From: Sphingomonas aerophila
Lineage (GTDB): Bacteria; Pseudomonadota; Alphaproteobacteria; Sphingomonadales; Sphingomonadaceae
Assembly: GCF_014199305.1 (NCBI RefSeq)
Contig: NZ_JACIJK010000006.1
Location: 186,001-250,000, forward strand
Length of the DNA stretch: 64,000 bases
Reading direction: 5' to 3'
Part shown: piece by piece, positions 7,585 to 13,960 of the stretch
Position numbering within the stretch: position 1 is the first letter of the stretch
How the letters are laid out: every line of letters starts with the position of its first letter
Notes under the pieces: generated by a model
Seen by the model: only the letters and a program-made list of their open reading frames with translations
Told to the model about the DNA's origin: nothing
Databases searched by the model: none
Position numbers and translations under genes: made by a program

Positions 7585-7610
7585 GCCCGGGGAACTTTGG
7601 TTCCCCGGGC
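7585..7610 (-). terminator. terminator-like hairpin after the protease gene
   Basis: GCCCGGGGAAC (7585-7595) and GTTCCCCGGGC (7600-7610) make a perfect 11-bp stem with a 4-nt loop, 7 bp past the stop codon of the minus-strand protease. No T-run follows. Confidence 0.6.
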
Positions 7611-7616
7611 CGCCGG

Positions 7617-9191
7617 TCAATACAGCATGTCGCCTGCGCCAACGAGAACGTGTCCCAGATTAATGGCGAAGTCCGCCACGTGATCTCCATCGACGTCGCC
7701 TGACAAGAACGTGTTGCCTGAGACGTCCGTGGACAGGTGTAGGTCGCCAGCCTTGGTGAACGCGCCGGTTCCGACGAAGCGGAATGCTTGATCCCCTGCC
7801 TTCTGGGTATTCGCATCAATCAGATGAAGGTCGATATGATCGAGACCACGTTGGAAGTCCGTAATCGTATCGGTGTATCCGATCTGGCCGAAAACGAAGG
7901 TGTCTGCTCCGGCCCCACCAGTGTAGGTGTCGTTTCCTGCACCACCGTCGAGGATATTGGCGACGCTGTTCCCGATCAGCAGATCGCGACCCGAGCCAGT
8001 CGCACCGTCCTCGATGGTCGTGTTGTAAGCGATGCCGATGTTGTCCGACAGGAACCCGGGATTGGAGGTCTTGCCAGCGTAGATGGCATCCCATGTCGCC
8101 TGGCTGAAGTTCGTGCCGTAAAGCGAGTTTAGCTGTCCTGCATCGCCCTTGGTATAGCCACTGCTAAAGTGGCCGGCGTTTAAGTCCAGCGTCGCGTCAA
8201 CTGACCAGCCGCTCAAGTCGAGCTTATCATGCTCTCCCCCGGCGTCATAGATTGTGAGGAATGGGTTCTTGTTTACCGCGAAGTCGTAGACATCCCGGCC
8301 AGCGGTTGAGTTGAAGCCGTAAGTTGTGGACCCGAGCCGCGTAGTGGTGTCGGCGCCATACATGGCCTGAACAGCGGCGATGTCGTCGAGCATGGGAGTC
8401 TGCGGCGTCTGATAGTAGCCCCCAGTCCCCCAGTTCACGAATCCTGTCGAGCCGGTATTGTCCGCAGCGAAGTACGACATGATCGTATATTCGTACGAGT
8501 CCTGGAAGAAGTACGCGCTGCTGTCGTAGGTAATCGGGTCAGGGATCCCGTCGCCGTTTGCGTCTGCACCGAAGTTGTAGTCACCTGGGTGCGAGAGCCC
8601 GATTGCGTGCCCGGTTTCGTGAACGAGGGTGGTCTGACCATACCCACCAGGCGCGACGTCGAAGTTGCTGGACTCGAGCCCGTCCACGAACACGTCGCCC
8701 TGGATCTTGCCGAACTTGCCATGGGTGCCAGCGTAGAACGGCGTATAGGCTGCGGCCTGAGCCGGGCCACCTTCGCCGGTATTCATATAGACGATGTCTG
8801 CTCCAGCCCCGTTCTTCTCGACGAACTTGACAGAAATCAGGTCATCCCAGAGGCCAATGGCCTCACGAGCAGCGATGCGCTGCTCGGGTGTGAAGGCGCT
8901 AAATTGGGAAACGGTCAGGCCAAGATCGCCTGCGTTCTTCGGGCTGTTGTACTGGCCACCGGGACTGTGTTCAGCGAAGCTGTACGTGATGACGCCCCTA
9001 GGGCCCACGTCCCAGATCGCTCCGGTCCTGTTCAAGTTCGCAGCGGCCTCCGCTTGCGTGAGGATGGGCTTGCCATTGAACGCGATCCCATCGCCGTCCG
9101 CGTCGACGATAATCTGCGACTGAGGACCTGCCCTCGAACCGGACGTAATCGATACGCCCGTCTCAGTTCTGTTCAAGTGGAACTTCTGCAT
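7617..9191 (-). CDS. serralysin-type M10 metalloprotease with RTX C-terminus
   Basis: 524 aa. Zinc site H191-E192-x2-H195-x5-H201 (LVHETGHAIGLSHPG) and the Met-turn with zinc-ligand tyrosine (IMSYF, M238/Y240) define the M10B catalytic domain. The C-terminal half has GGAGNDTYTGGAGADTFVFG, a calcium-binding RTX beta-roll, and the M10_C domain (ITDFQRGLDHIDL..AGDMLY). No signal peptide, as expected for type I secretion. The ATG at 9191 is preceded by GGGAGG; an in-frame start at 9230 is less likely. No ABC/HlyD/TolC exporter is seen in the window, so export must use one elsewhere. It is flanked by repeat copies 3 and 4. Confidence 0.9.
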   Translation of the reverse strand: MQKFHLNRTETGVSITSGSRAGPQSQIIVDADGDGIAFNGKPILTQAEAAANLNRTGAIWDVGPRGVITYSFAEHSPGGQYNSPKNAGDLGLTVSQFSAFTPEQRIAAREAIGLWDDLISVKFVEKNGAGADIVYMNTGEGGPAQAAAYTPFYAGTHGKFGKIQGDVFVDGLESSNFDVAPGGYGQTTLVHETGHAIGLSHPGDYNFGADANGDGIPDPITYDSSAYFFQDSYEYTIMSYFAADNTGSTGFVNWGTGGYYQTPQTPMLDDIAAVQAMYGADTTTRLGSTTYGFNSTAGRDVYDFAVNKNPFLTIYDAGGEHDKLDLSGWSVDATLDLNAGHFSSGYTKGDAGQLNSLYGTNFSQATWDAIYAGKTSNPGFLSDNIGIAYNTTIEDGATGSGRDLLIGNSVANILDGGAGNDTYTGGAGADTFVFGQIGYTDTITDFQRGLDHIDLHLIDANTQKAGDQAFRFVGTGAFTKAGDLHLSTDVSGNTFLSGDVDGDHVADFAINLGHVLVGAGDMLY

Positions 9192-9577
9192 AACGCCTCC
9201 CTGCCGCGGCGTGGCGATTTTCGCCTTCACCGAATTTCTCGAGCGTCACGAGCCACTTCGTCGGTGTCAACGAAAAAGGAGTTTCGCACGAGCCAATCCG
9301 CCGGGCGCTGATGGTAACGCTCGGCCAAGGAGGGCGGACAATCGATCCGCCATGGTCGCCGAAACACACGTATTTGCGTGGGTCTATTAGATCAGATTAG
9401 GCGATATACCCGTGCAGTACCCGCAGGAACGGCTCTCGATTGACCCCGAGACATAGAGCTCGAGACCAACTCACGCTGCAGTCGCGGACGATTTCGAAAG
9501 AGAGTGCTGAGAGCTCTGCGTTTTGAGGATGTACCACAAAGCCCAGCTTGGCCGTTGCACCCCTCGTTCGATCGTTC
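9192..9577. other. 386-bp intergenic region holding repeat copy 4
   Basis: Lies upstream of the protease and downstream of the Crp-like gene. Apart from repeat copy 4 (9333-9424) and the protease ribosome site next to 9191, no coding frame or further structure was found. The protease promoter should lie here. Confidence 0.6.
9333..9424 (+). repeat. island repeat, copy 4
   Basis: Hairpin GGCGGA (9333-9338) - 7 nt - TCCGCC (9346-9351), then ATGGTCGCCGAAACAC, and a slightly diverged right end GATATACCCGTGCAGTACCCGC (9403-9424). CCGCCATGG to TACCCGC is 78 bp. The GTCGCCGA..GCGTGG interior matches copy 6. Confidence 0.78.
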
Positions 9578-10315
9578 TCAGATGTTTATGCCCGACGAGG
9601 ACTGATAAATCTGAAAGAGTCTGAACTGCTCAGTTTCCGTTACGCCGTAGCCTTCGGCTGCTAGCTCCAGCAGCCCGCACGCGTCCCGGATCACCACAAG
9701 TCCCCGCTTAGCGCTAATTAGGCCATACCCCTCGATGTCATGGAGCGCGCCAGTGACACCGGTCCGTTGCACGCCAATCATCAGACTCATGAACTCGTGA
9801 GTGACCGGCAACTGATCCGTTCCAAGCCGATCCCGGTACATGAGGAGCCACCTCGCCAAGCGCTCTGGAATTCGCTGATTCGCGTTGCTGATCAGACCCT
9901 CAGCGATTTGCACGAGCTTGACTTGGACTGAACGCAACAGCACGCGGCTAAAGTCTTCATCTTCTCTGAGAAGGCGGAGAGTGGAGGCCGCATCCAAAAT
10001 CACGCCTGATAGGTGATCTCCCTGCACGATAGTGCGGTAGGGCCAACTTGTATCTGCCAGGACCAGAGGAGTGCCGCAGAAGCTCTCTGGCCCCGACAGG
10101 CAAATCTCCGTTCCATGCGGCTGAGAAGGCTTAAAGATCGATGCAATGCCGTCTTCAATGAACAGCGCAGATGTGATTGGTTCATCCGCTTCGCTGATCA
10201 GCGCAGATTTCGGTAGAATCACATGCTCGCAGTGAAGAGCCATGCGGGTCAGTGTAGCATCAGGTAGAATAGCCAGGAGCTTATTCCCGCCATGTCGTAG
10301 CGTTTGGGCGTCCAT
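9578..10315 (-). CDS. Crp/Fnr-family transcriptional regulator
   Basis: 245 aa. The N-terminal cyclic-nucleotide-binding-like beta-roll includes VILPKSALISEADEPITSALFIEDGIASI and GTEICLSGPESFCGT. The dimerisation helix is about 110-140 and the C-terminal HTH_Crp (RLARWLLMYRDRLG, THEFMSLMIGVQRTGVTGALHDIEGYGLI) contains the recognition helix. There is no Cys cluster for an iron-sulfur centre as in Fnr, and the phosphate-binding residues of true Crp are not evident, so the signal is unknown. Likely a regulator of island or host genes. It fills most of the interval between repeat copies 4 and 5. Confidence 0.88.
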   Translation of the reverse strand: MDAQTLRHGGNKLLAILPDATLTRMALHCEHVILPKSALISEADEPITSALFIEDGIASIFKPSQPHGTEICLSGPESFCGTPLVLADTSWPYRTIVQGDHLSGVILDAASTLRLLREDEDFSRVLLRSVQVKLVQIAEGLISNANQRIPERLARWLLMYRDRLGTDQLPVTHEFMSLMIGVQRTGVTGALHDIEGYGLISAKRGLVVIRDACGLLELAAEGYGVTETEQFRLFQIYQSSSGINI

Positions 10316-10474
10316 TGCGTGACACTCTCGGCCGGGTCGCAGTTCTACTCGGCCCGCGCACTATGGCGCCTTAGTAGGTCCGGAGCGAGCCTTATTTTCG
10401 AAAAGCCCCGGTTCTATGTCCAGAGAAGCCGTGAGGTAGGTTGGCGCAGCGATCGCGGCGGACCTTCGCCCATA

Positions 10475-10565
10475 GCGGACAAATGGTCCGCCATGGTTCC
10501 CGAAAACGACCTAAAACCCTAGTTCAACATGGCGATTTCGGGAGCGATACCCTCCCCGTAACCGC
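10475..10565 (+). repeat. island repeat, copy 5
   Basis: Hairpin GCGGAC-AAATG-GTCCGC (10475-10491), then CATGGTTCCCGAAAACG, right end GATACCCTCCCCGTAACCGC (10546-10565). CCGCCATGG to ACCGC is 78 bp. Most diverged right end (one base changed in TACCCGC). Confidence 0.75.
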
Positions 10566-10583
10566 ATTGCCGCGAATTGATGT

Positions 10584-10844
10584 TCACCTGCGACCGGTTT
10601 GCTTAGCTCGATCAGGACACGGTTCGTCAGGCCAGGCGGGCACCGATTTTGTCTTTCCCGGCTCCAGTCCGCCGATGTGGGCAAGAACCTCGGCGTAACC
10701 GGCATCCGTAGGCTTATAGACGACGCGAGCTTCGAGGATCTCGCCATCGCAACCAACGGACCCGAGATCGAGTACAATCTGCCGATCGGCGTCCATGGTC
10801 GCGACGCCGATGTTATCGCCGGCCTTGGTCGCAGGCTCACCCAT
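10584..10844 (-). CDS. small hypothetical protein filling one inter-repeat interval
   Basis: 86 aa from the ATG at 10844. The body (TMDADRQIVLDLGSVGCDGE, ILEARVVYKPTDAGYAEVLAHIGGLEPGKTKSVPAWP) has even, protein-like composition and predicted beta/alpha content; I have no family name. It occupies almost exactly the interval between copy 5 (ends 10565) and copy 6 (begins 10845). Its start codon abuts the CCGCCATGGTC end of copy 6, and the GGCGG of that repeat on the minus strand lies just before the ATG. An internal ATG at 10796 would give a shorter protein. Confidence 0.5.
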   Translation of the reverse strand: MGEPATKAGDNIGVATMDADRQIVLDLGSVGCDGEILEARVVYKPTDAGYAEVLAHIGGLEPGKTKSVPAWPDEPCPDRAKQTGRR

Positions 10845-10923
10845 CCGCCATGGTCGCCGAGAGGCGCGCGTTCGCGTGACCTTATAAGCACTAGTCCGTC
10901 GCAAGTACCCACCCGGTACCCGC
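10845..10923 (+). repeat. island repeat, copy 6
   Basis: CCGCCATGGTCGCCGAGAGG at the left, AAGTACCCACCCGGTACCCGC at the right end (10923); 79 bp. No left hairpin arm, because the start codon of the neighbouring minus-strand gene abuts it. Confidence 0.78.
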
Positions 10924-10978
10924 GCCTACTACCGAGCTAAGTGCGGTTGGCCTCGCAATGTTAGATCCGCCGTTTGCG

Positions 10979-11890
10979 CTAAATCCGGGCTCCGCCCGGC
11001 CCGCCTGGTGCCGCAGGCTGGTCAACCGGTGCGGGACCAGCGTCCGGTGTCGGCTTATCGACCGGTCCGGGTCCGGCGTCCGGAGCCGGCTTGTCGACCG
11101 GTCCGGGTCCGGCGTCCGGAGCCGGCTTGTCGACCGGTCCGGGACCAGCATCCGGGGCTGGCTTATCGGCCGGCGCGGGTCCGGGTCCGGCGTCCGGCAT
11201 GGGCTTGTCGACCGGTCCGGGTCCGGCGTCCGGCGCCGGCTTATCGACCGGTCCGGGTCCGGCGTCAGGCGTCGGCTTGTCGACCGGTCCGGGTCCGGCG
11301 TCAGGCGTCGGCTTGTCGACCGGTCGGGGTCCGGCGTCCGGCGTCGGCTTGTCACCTGCGCCGGGTTGCGCAGGCGCTGGGCCAGCAATCGGACCGGTTG
11401 GCGCTGCGCCCGCGTTAGGTGCGGACGGCTTGTCGGCCGGCGCAGAAGCCGCAGGTTTGTCGCCTGCGCCCGGCCCGGCCGGTGCAGGGCCCGTGTCCGG
11501 CGCCGCAGGCTTGTCGCTTGGAATTGGAGCTGCCGGCTTGTCGCCCGGGGTCGGAGCTGCTGGCTTGTCACTAGCGCCCGGACCGGTCGGTGCGGGACTG
11601 CTGTCCGGCGCCGCTGGCTTGTCGCCTGAAGTTGGAGCTGCCGGCTTGTCGCCCGGGGTTGAAGCTGCTGGCTTGTCACCACCGCCCGGACTGGCCGGTG
11701 CAGGGCCGGTTTCCGGGGAGGTGGGCTTGTCAGCTGGTGCAAGGTTCACGGGCGTGTCAGCGCCACTCCGCGGCGCAGGTAGCGAGCCTGCGTCGGCGGG
11801 CGAAGGCTTCGGCGTTTCAGTCGGAGCACTTGGCAGTCCAACCGACGGCCCAGGAGTGGCTGGCGTATACGACCCGAAGGCGATCCGCAC
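10979..11890 (-). CDS. Pro/Ala-rich DKP-repeat protein (strand unresolved)
   Basis: 303 aa from a GTG at 11890 with a weak AGGA. After a short start (RIAFGSYTPATPGPSVGLPS) the protein is almost all low-complexity: degenerate (G)DKPAAP units, then nine copies of a 12-residue unit DKPxPDAGPGPV near the C-terminus, ending PGGPGGARI. Such sequences act as extended linkers or surface stalks. There is no signal peptide or anchor. The opposite strand is also open across the same DNA and ends in a more protein-like tail (10983-11981), so only one of the two is probably real. The DKP composition favours this strand; the coupling to the next gene favours the other. Confidence 0.4.
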   Translation of the reverse strand: MRIAFGSYTPATPGPSVGLPSAPTETPKPSPADAGSLPAPRSGADTPVNLAPADKPTSPETGPAPASPGGGDKPAASTPGDKPAAPTSGDKPAAPDSSPAPTGPGASDKPAAPTPGDKPAAPIPSDKPAAPDTGPAPAGPGAGDKPAASAPADKPSAPNAGAAPTGPIAGPAPAQPGAGDKPTPDAGPRPVDKPTPDAGPGPVDKPTPDAGPGPVDKPAPDAGPGPVDKPMPDAGPGPAPADKPAPDAGPGPVDKPAPDAGPGPVDKPAPDAGPGPVDKPTPDAGPAPVDQPAAPGGPGGARI

Positions 11891-11981
11891 GATCCTATCG
11901 ATCCGGAAGAAGAAAAAGGAAGAGTACCAGGAGGAGGAGTCGATCCTCCAGGTCTACATGCAAGCGCTGGGCATGATCTGA
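10983..11981 (+). CDS. alternative plus-strand reading of the tandem-repeat region, with a charged C-terminal tail
   Basis: The frame is open from a TAA at 10980 to the TGA at 11979-11981. Only GTG/TTG starts are available before the repeats, for example TTG at 11091. Most of it is STGPGPASGxGL repeats. The last 36 residues (DPKAIRTILSIRKKKKEEYQ then EEESILQVYMQALGMI) look like genuine protein, and the stop overlaps the next gene start (TGATG), the same coupling used by all genes that follow. The true gene may be only a short 3' portion beginning near a GTG around 11,856. Exclusive with the minus-strand call. Confidence 0.4.
   Translation: MRAPPGPPGAAGWSTGAGPASGVGLSTGPGPASGAGLSTGPGPASGAGLSTGPGPASGAGLSAGAGPGPASGMGLSTGPGPASGAGLSTGPGPASGVGLSTGPGPASGVGLSTGRGPASGVGLSPAPGCAGAGPAIGPVGAAPALGADGLSAGAEAAGLSPAPGPAGAGPVSGAAGLSLGIGAAGLSPGVGAAGLSLAPGPVGAGLLSGAAGLSPEVGAAGLSPGVEAAGLSPPPGLAGAGPVSGEVGLSAGARFTGVSAPLRGAGSEPASAGEGFGVSVGALGSPTDGPGVAGVYDPKAIRTILSIRKKKKEEYQEEESILQVYMQALGMI
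11025..11353. repeat. 36-bp tandem repeat block, nine units
   Basis: Nine consecutive units around GGTCCGGGTCCGGCGTC/GTCGGCTTGTCGACC, eight of 36 bp and one of 42 bp, differing by few substitutions. Looser (G)DKPAAP-type units continue to about 11,740. Both strands stay open because the unit length is a multiple of three. There are no unique spacers, so this is not a CRISPR. Confidence 0.85.
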
Positions 11982-12256
11982 TGCCCTGCCAGCACGTCTC
12001 AATGCCGGGCGGCGGGACCGCCATCGTCTGCACCTCGCGGACGCGCCAGCGCTGCGCGTGCGGCCGTCCGGCGACGCTGCTCTGCGACTGGACGGTCGAG
12101 CGCCAGCGTAGCGGCACGTGCGATAAGCCGCTGTGCCGCACCTGCAGCACGTCTCCGGCACCGGACAAGGATCTCTGCGCAGCGCATGCGACCGAGTTCA
12201 CCCGCTGGGCTGCAGCGCGCGCGGCTAAGCCGCCGGTCGAAGGGCTGCTGCTATGA
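11981..12256 (+). CDS. small Cys-rich, probably zinc-binding protein of phage/island type
   Basis: 91 aa with cysteines in pairs: MPCQHVSMPGGGTAIVC, RCACGRPATLLCDW, GTCDKPLCRTCST, KDLCAAHA. The CxCG, CxxxxC, CxxC and CxxH spacing is that of a small zinc-knuckle protein. I have seen similar MPGG..IVC..CGR..LCD proteins in alphaproteobacterial prophages and islands, function unknown. The start overlaps the preceding stop by one base (TGATG), and the stop overlaps the next start (ATGA), so it is part of a tightly coupled unit. Confidence 0.7.
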   Translation: MPCQHVSMPGGGTAIVCTSRTRQRCACGRPATLLCDWTVERQRSGTCDKPLCRTCSTSPAPDKDLCAAHATEFTRWAAARAAKPPVEGLLL

Positions 12257-12477
12257 GCGGTCTCGCCCGCGCCGCTCAAGTCGATCGCATGCTGCGGTTG
12301 CTCGATCGAGAAGCCGAAGTGCTCGGGCCCGGCGCGCATCAGCCGCTGGTCGAGCTCGAGGCGCGTGGTCTCGCCAAGAGCAAGACGGTACGCGGCATCG
12401 ACGGCAAGATCGCGTCCAGTGTGATCTGGACGATCACGCCCGCCGGCCGTGCCCGCGCGGGAGGCGCACATGGTTGA
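12253..12477 (+). CDS. small winged-helix-like protein (hypothetical)
   Basis: 74 aa. QVDRMLRLLDREAEVLGPGAHQPLVELEARGLAKSKTV, then SVIWTITPAGRARA: helices followed by a wing-like segment ending in a TPAGR motif, typical of small winged-helix proteins that read DNA. Family not identified. Coupled to both neighbours by overlaps (ATGA at its start, an 8-bp overlap at its end). Confidence 0.55.
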   Translation: MSGLARAAQVDRMLRLLDREAEVLGPGAHQPLVELEARGLAKSKTVRGIDGKIASSVIWTITPAGRARAGGAHG

Positions 12478-12661
12478 GCGCCCGCAAGAGTTCGCCTGCC
12501 TGTGCGGCTTCGGTGCGCCTGCGTCGCAGATGTGCTGCGGCGCGCCCATGTACCCGGTCGGTCAGCGTCCTTGGGATAGCCCGGCTGCACTGGCAACGGC
12601 GGCATCGCCGGCAACGCCCGAAGCCGACGCGATCGGGGATTTGTTCAGGTGGGCAGCATGA
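12470..12661 (+). CDS. 63-aa Cys-rich protein (hypothetical)
   Basis: MVERPQEFACLCGFG then QMCCGAPMYPVGQ: a CxC...CC arrangement near the N-terminus that could bind a metal, followed by an Ala/Pro-rich tail (DSPAALATAASPATPEADA) and a final DLFRWAA. No family known to me. Its start lies within the 3' end of the previous gene and its stop overlaps the next start (ATGA), which supports translation. Confidence 0.5.
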   Translation: MVERPQEFACLCGFGAPASQMCCGAPMYPVGQRPWDSPAALATAASPATPEADAIGDLFRWAA

Positions 12662-13095
12662 GCCCGGCCGTCCTCTCCTGGCACGCTGCCATGGCTGACC
12701 GCTGGTCAGCTCGTGCGGCCGAGCTGCGCGCGCGTGCCGGCGCTGGCGATGACAACCGCGCCTTCATGTTGGAGCACCACGCCCGCAGCAACCGTGAATT
12801 CTGCCAACGGCACAACGCTCCTGTCCCGGCCACCGCGGTCGAGACGACGCGGATTGCCGAGCTGGAAGTCCGGCTAGCTGAGATCCAGCCGCGCCCGGGC
12901 CCCTACGGTCTAATCATCAACGGTGGTGAGATCATGGACCGCGTCCGTGACGGCATCGCCCGCGAGCTGGCCCGCTTGCGGGGCGACGCCGCACCAGAGC
13001 CGACGGCGAAACCAGCCCTGGCGGTCTGCCCGCCTGCCGAGGCGCGCCCATTCAGCGCTGGCCCCCAGCTAGATCTGTTTGGACTCGCCGCATGA
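12658..13095 (+). CDS. hypothetical island protein, 145 aa
   Basis: Helical N-terminal part (VLSWHAAMADRWSARAAELRAR, FMLEHHARSNREFCQRHNAP), a middle with TTRIAELEVRLAEIQPRPG and ARELARLRGD (possible coiled coil) and a C-terminal tail ending FSAGPQLDLFGLAA. The tail PQLDLF resembles sliding-clamp-binding peptides (QLxLF), but this is only a motif match. The start at 12658 overlaps the previous stop, and the stop overlaps the start of the methylase. Confidence 0.5.
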   Translation: MSPAVLSWHAAMADRWSARAAELRARAGAGDDNRAFMLEHHARSNREFCQRHNAPVPATAVETTRIAELEVRLAEIQPRPGPYGLIINGGEIMDRVRDGIARELARLRGDAAPEPTAKPALAVCPPAEARPFSAGPQLDLFGLAA

Positions 13096-13700
13096 GCCTC
13101 GCCCCGCTCTCCACGACCGCGGGAAGTGCTTTCTCGCGCGCCCAAACGGACGATCGCGCTAACCGCGAGACCCACGACTTCTACCCGACGCACCCGGGTG
13201 CCACGCGCGCCCTGCTGACGGTCGAGGCGTTTGACGGCCCGATCTGGGAGCCAGCCTGTGGCGACGGCGCCATGTCGACCGTGCTCGAGGCGGCTGGGCA
13301 TCAGGTGATCAGCACCGACCTGGTCAAACGCGGCTATGGTGAGCAGCGCGACTTTCTGATGGAGTGGGCGCCCCGCGCTCCGCACATCGTGACGAACCCG
13401 CCGTTCCGCTGGGCTCGGGAGTTCGCCGATCGCGCGCTGCTGCTGACCCGGATGCCAGGTGGCAAGGTCTGCCTGTTTCTGCGCCTCGCCTTTCTGGAAG
13501 GGATCGAGCGCCAGCGCTGGTTCGCCACCACCCCACTCGCCCGGGTTTGGGTCATGTCGCGCCGCGTCCCGATGGCGCGAGGCAAGGCGCACGGCGAGGG
13601 CGACGGAAGCGGCGTGATCGCCTTTGCTTGGTTCGTTTGGGAGCACGGACATCAAGGCAAGCCGGACCTCGGCTGGCTCGACTGGAAAGCGGCCGCATGA
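13092..13700 (+). CDS. phage/island-type DNA methyltransferase with NPPF motif
   Basis: 202 aa. HDFYPTHPGATRALL and IWEPACGDGAMSTVLEAAGH (SAM-binding motif I), VISTDLVKRGYG (acidic motif II) and IVTNPPFRWAREF (catalytic NPPF, the amino-methyltransferase motif IV) make a compact N6-adenine or N4-cytosine methylase. The THDFYPT..AT..L start is typical of short methylases in prophages and mobile elements. It lies in the coupled gene run ahead of the serine recombinase, without a restriction partner. Probable role: modification of the element's own DNA. Confidence 0.8.
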   Translation: MSLAPLSTTAGSAFSRAQTDDRANRETHDFYPTHPGATRALLTVEAFDGPIWEPACGDGAMSTVLEAAGHQVISTDLVKRGYGEQRDFLMEWAPRAPHIVTNPPFRWAREFADRALLLTRMPGGKVCLFLRLAFLEGIERQRWFATTPLARVWVMSRRVPMARGKAHGEGDGSGVIAFAWFVWEHGHQGKPDLGWLDWKAAA

Positions 13701-13960
13701 CCCCTGCCTTTGCCGCTCTCATCGATGCGATTGCCCGCGACATGGCGGCCGACGATGCTGCGCGCGTCACGAATCTCCGGAGTTCTTCATGCCCCGCTGC
13801 GCCATCTACGCTCGCTTCTCGACCGACAAGCAAAACGCCCTCTCGGCCGAGGACCAGGTCGCCAGCTGCACAGCACGCGCCGAGCGCGAAGGTTGGGAAG
13901 TCGCGGGCGTCTACACCGACGTCGCGATCTCCGGCACCAGCAACAGGCGGCCGGGCATGA
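13697..13960 (+). CDS. short coupled ORF overlapping the recombinase start
   Basis: Begins by ATGA overlap with the methylase stop: TPAFAALIDAIARDMAADDA is helical and protein-like. From about codon 31 (13,789) it runs in another frame through the recombinase gene, and its composition becomes Ser/Pro/Arg-rich. Either a small gene truncated when the recombinase module joined here, or a short leader that couples translation to the recombinase. Confidence 0.3.
   Translation: MTPAFAALIDAIARDMAADDAARVTNLRSSSCPAAPSTLASRPTSKTPSRPRTRSPAAQHAPSAKVGKSRASTPTSRSPAPATGGRA

Noticed and set aside
2490..10923. Integron attC sites as an explanation of the island repeats
   Set aside because: The copies lack the RYYYAAC and GTTRRRY ends and the full-length imperfect palindrome of attC, and the recombinase is P4-like, not IntI. 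Only the array layout is integron-like.
11025..11353. CRISPR array at the 36-bp repeats
   Set aside because: The units are contiguous with no unique spacers, and both strands stay open: a coding tandem repeat.
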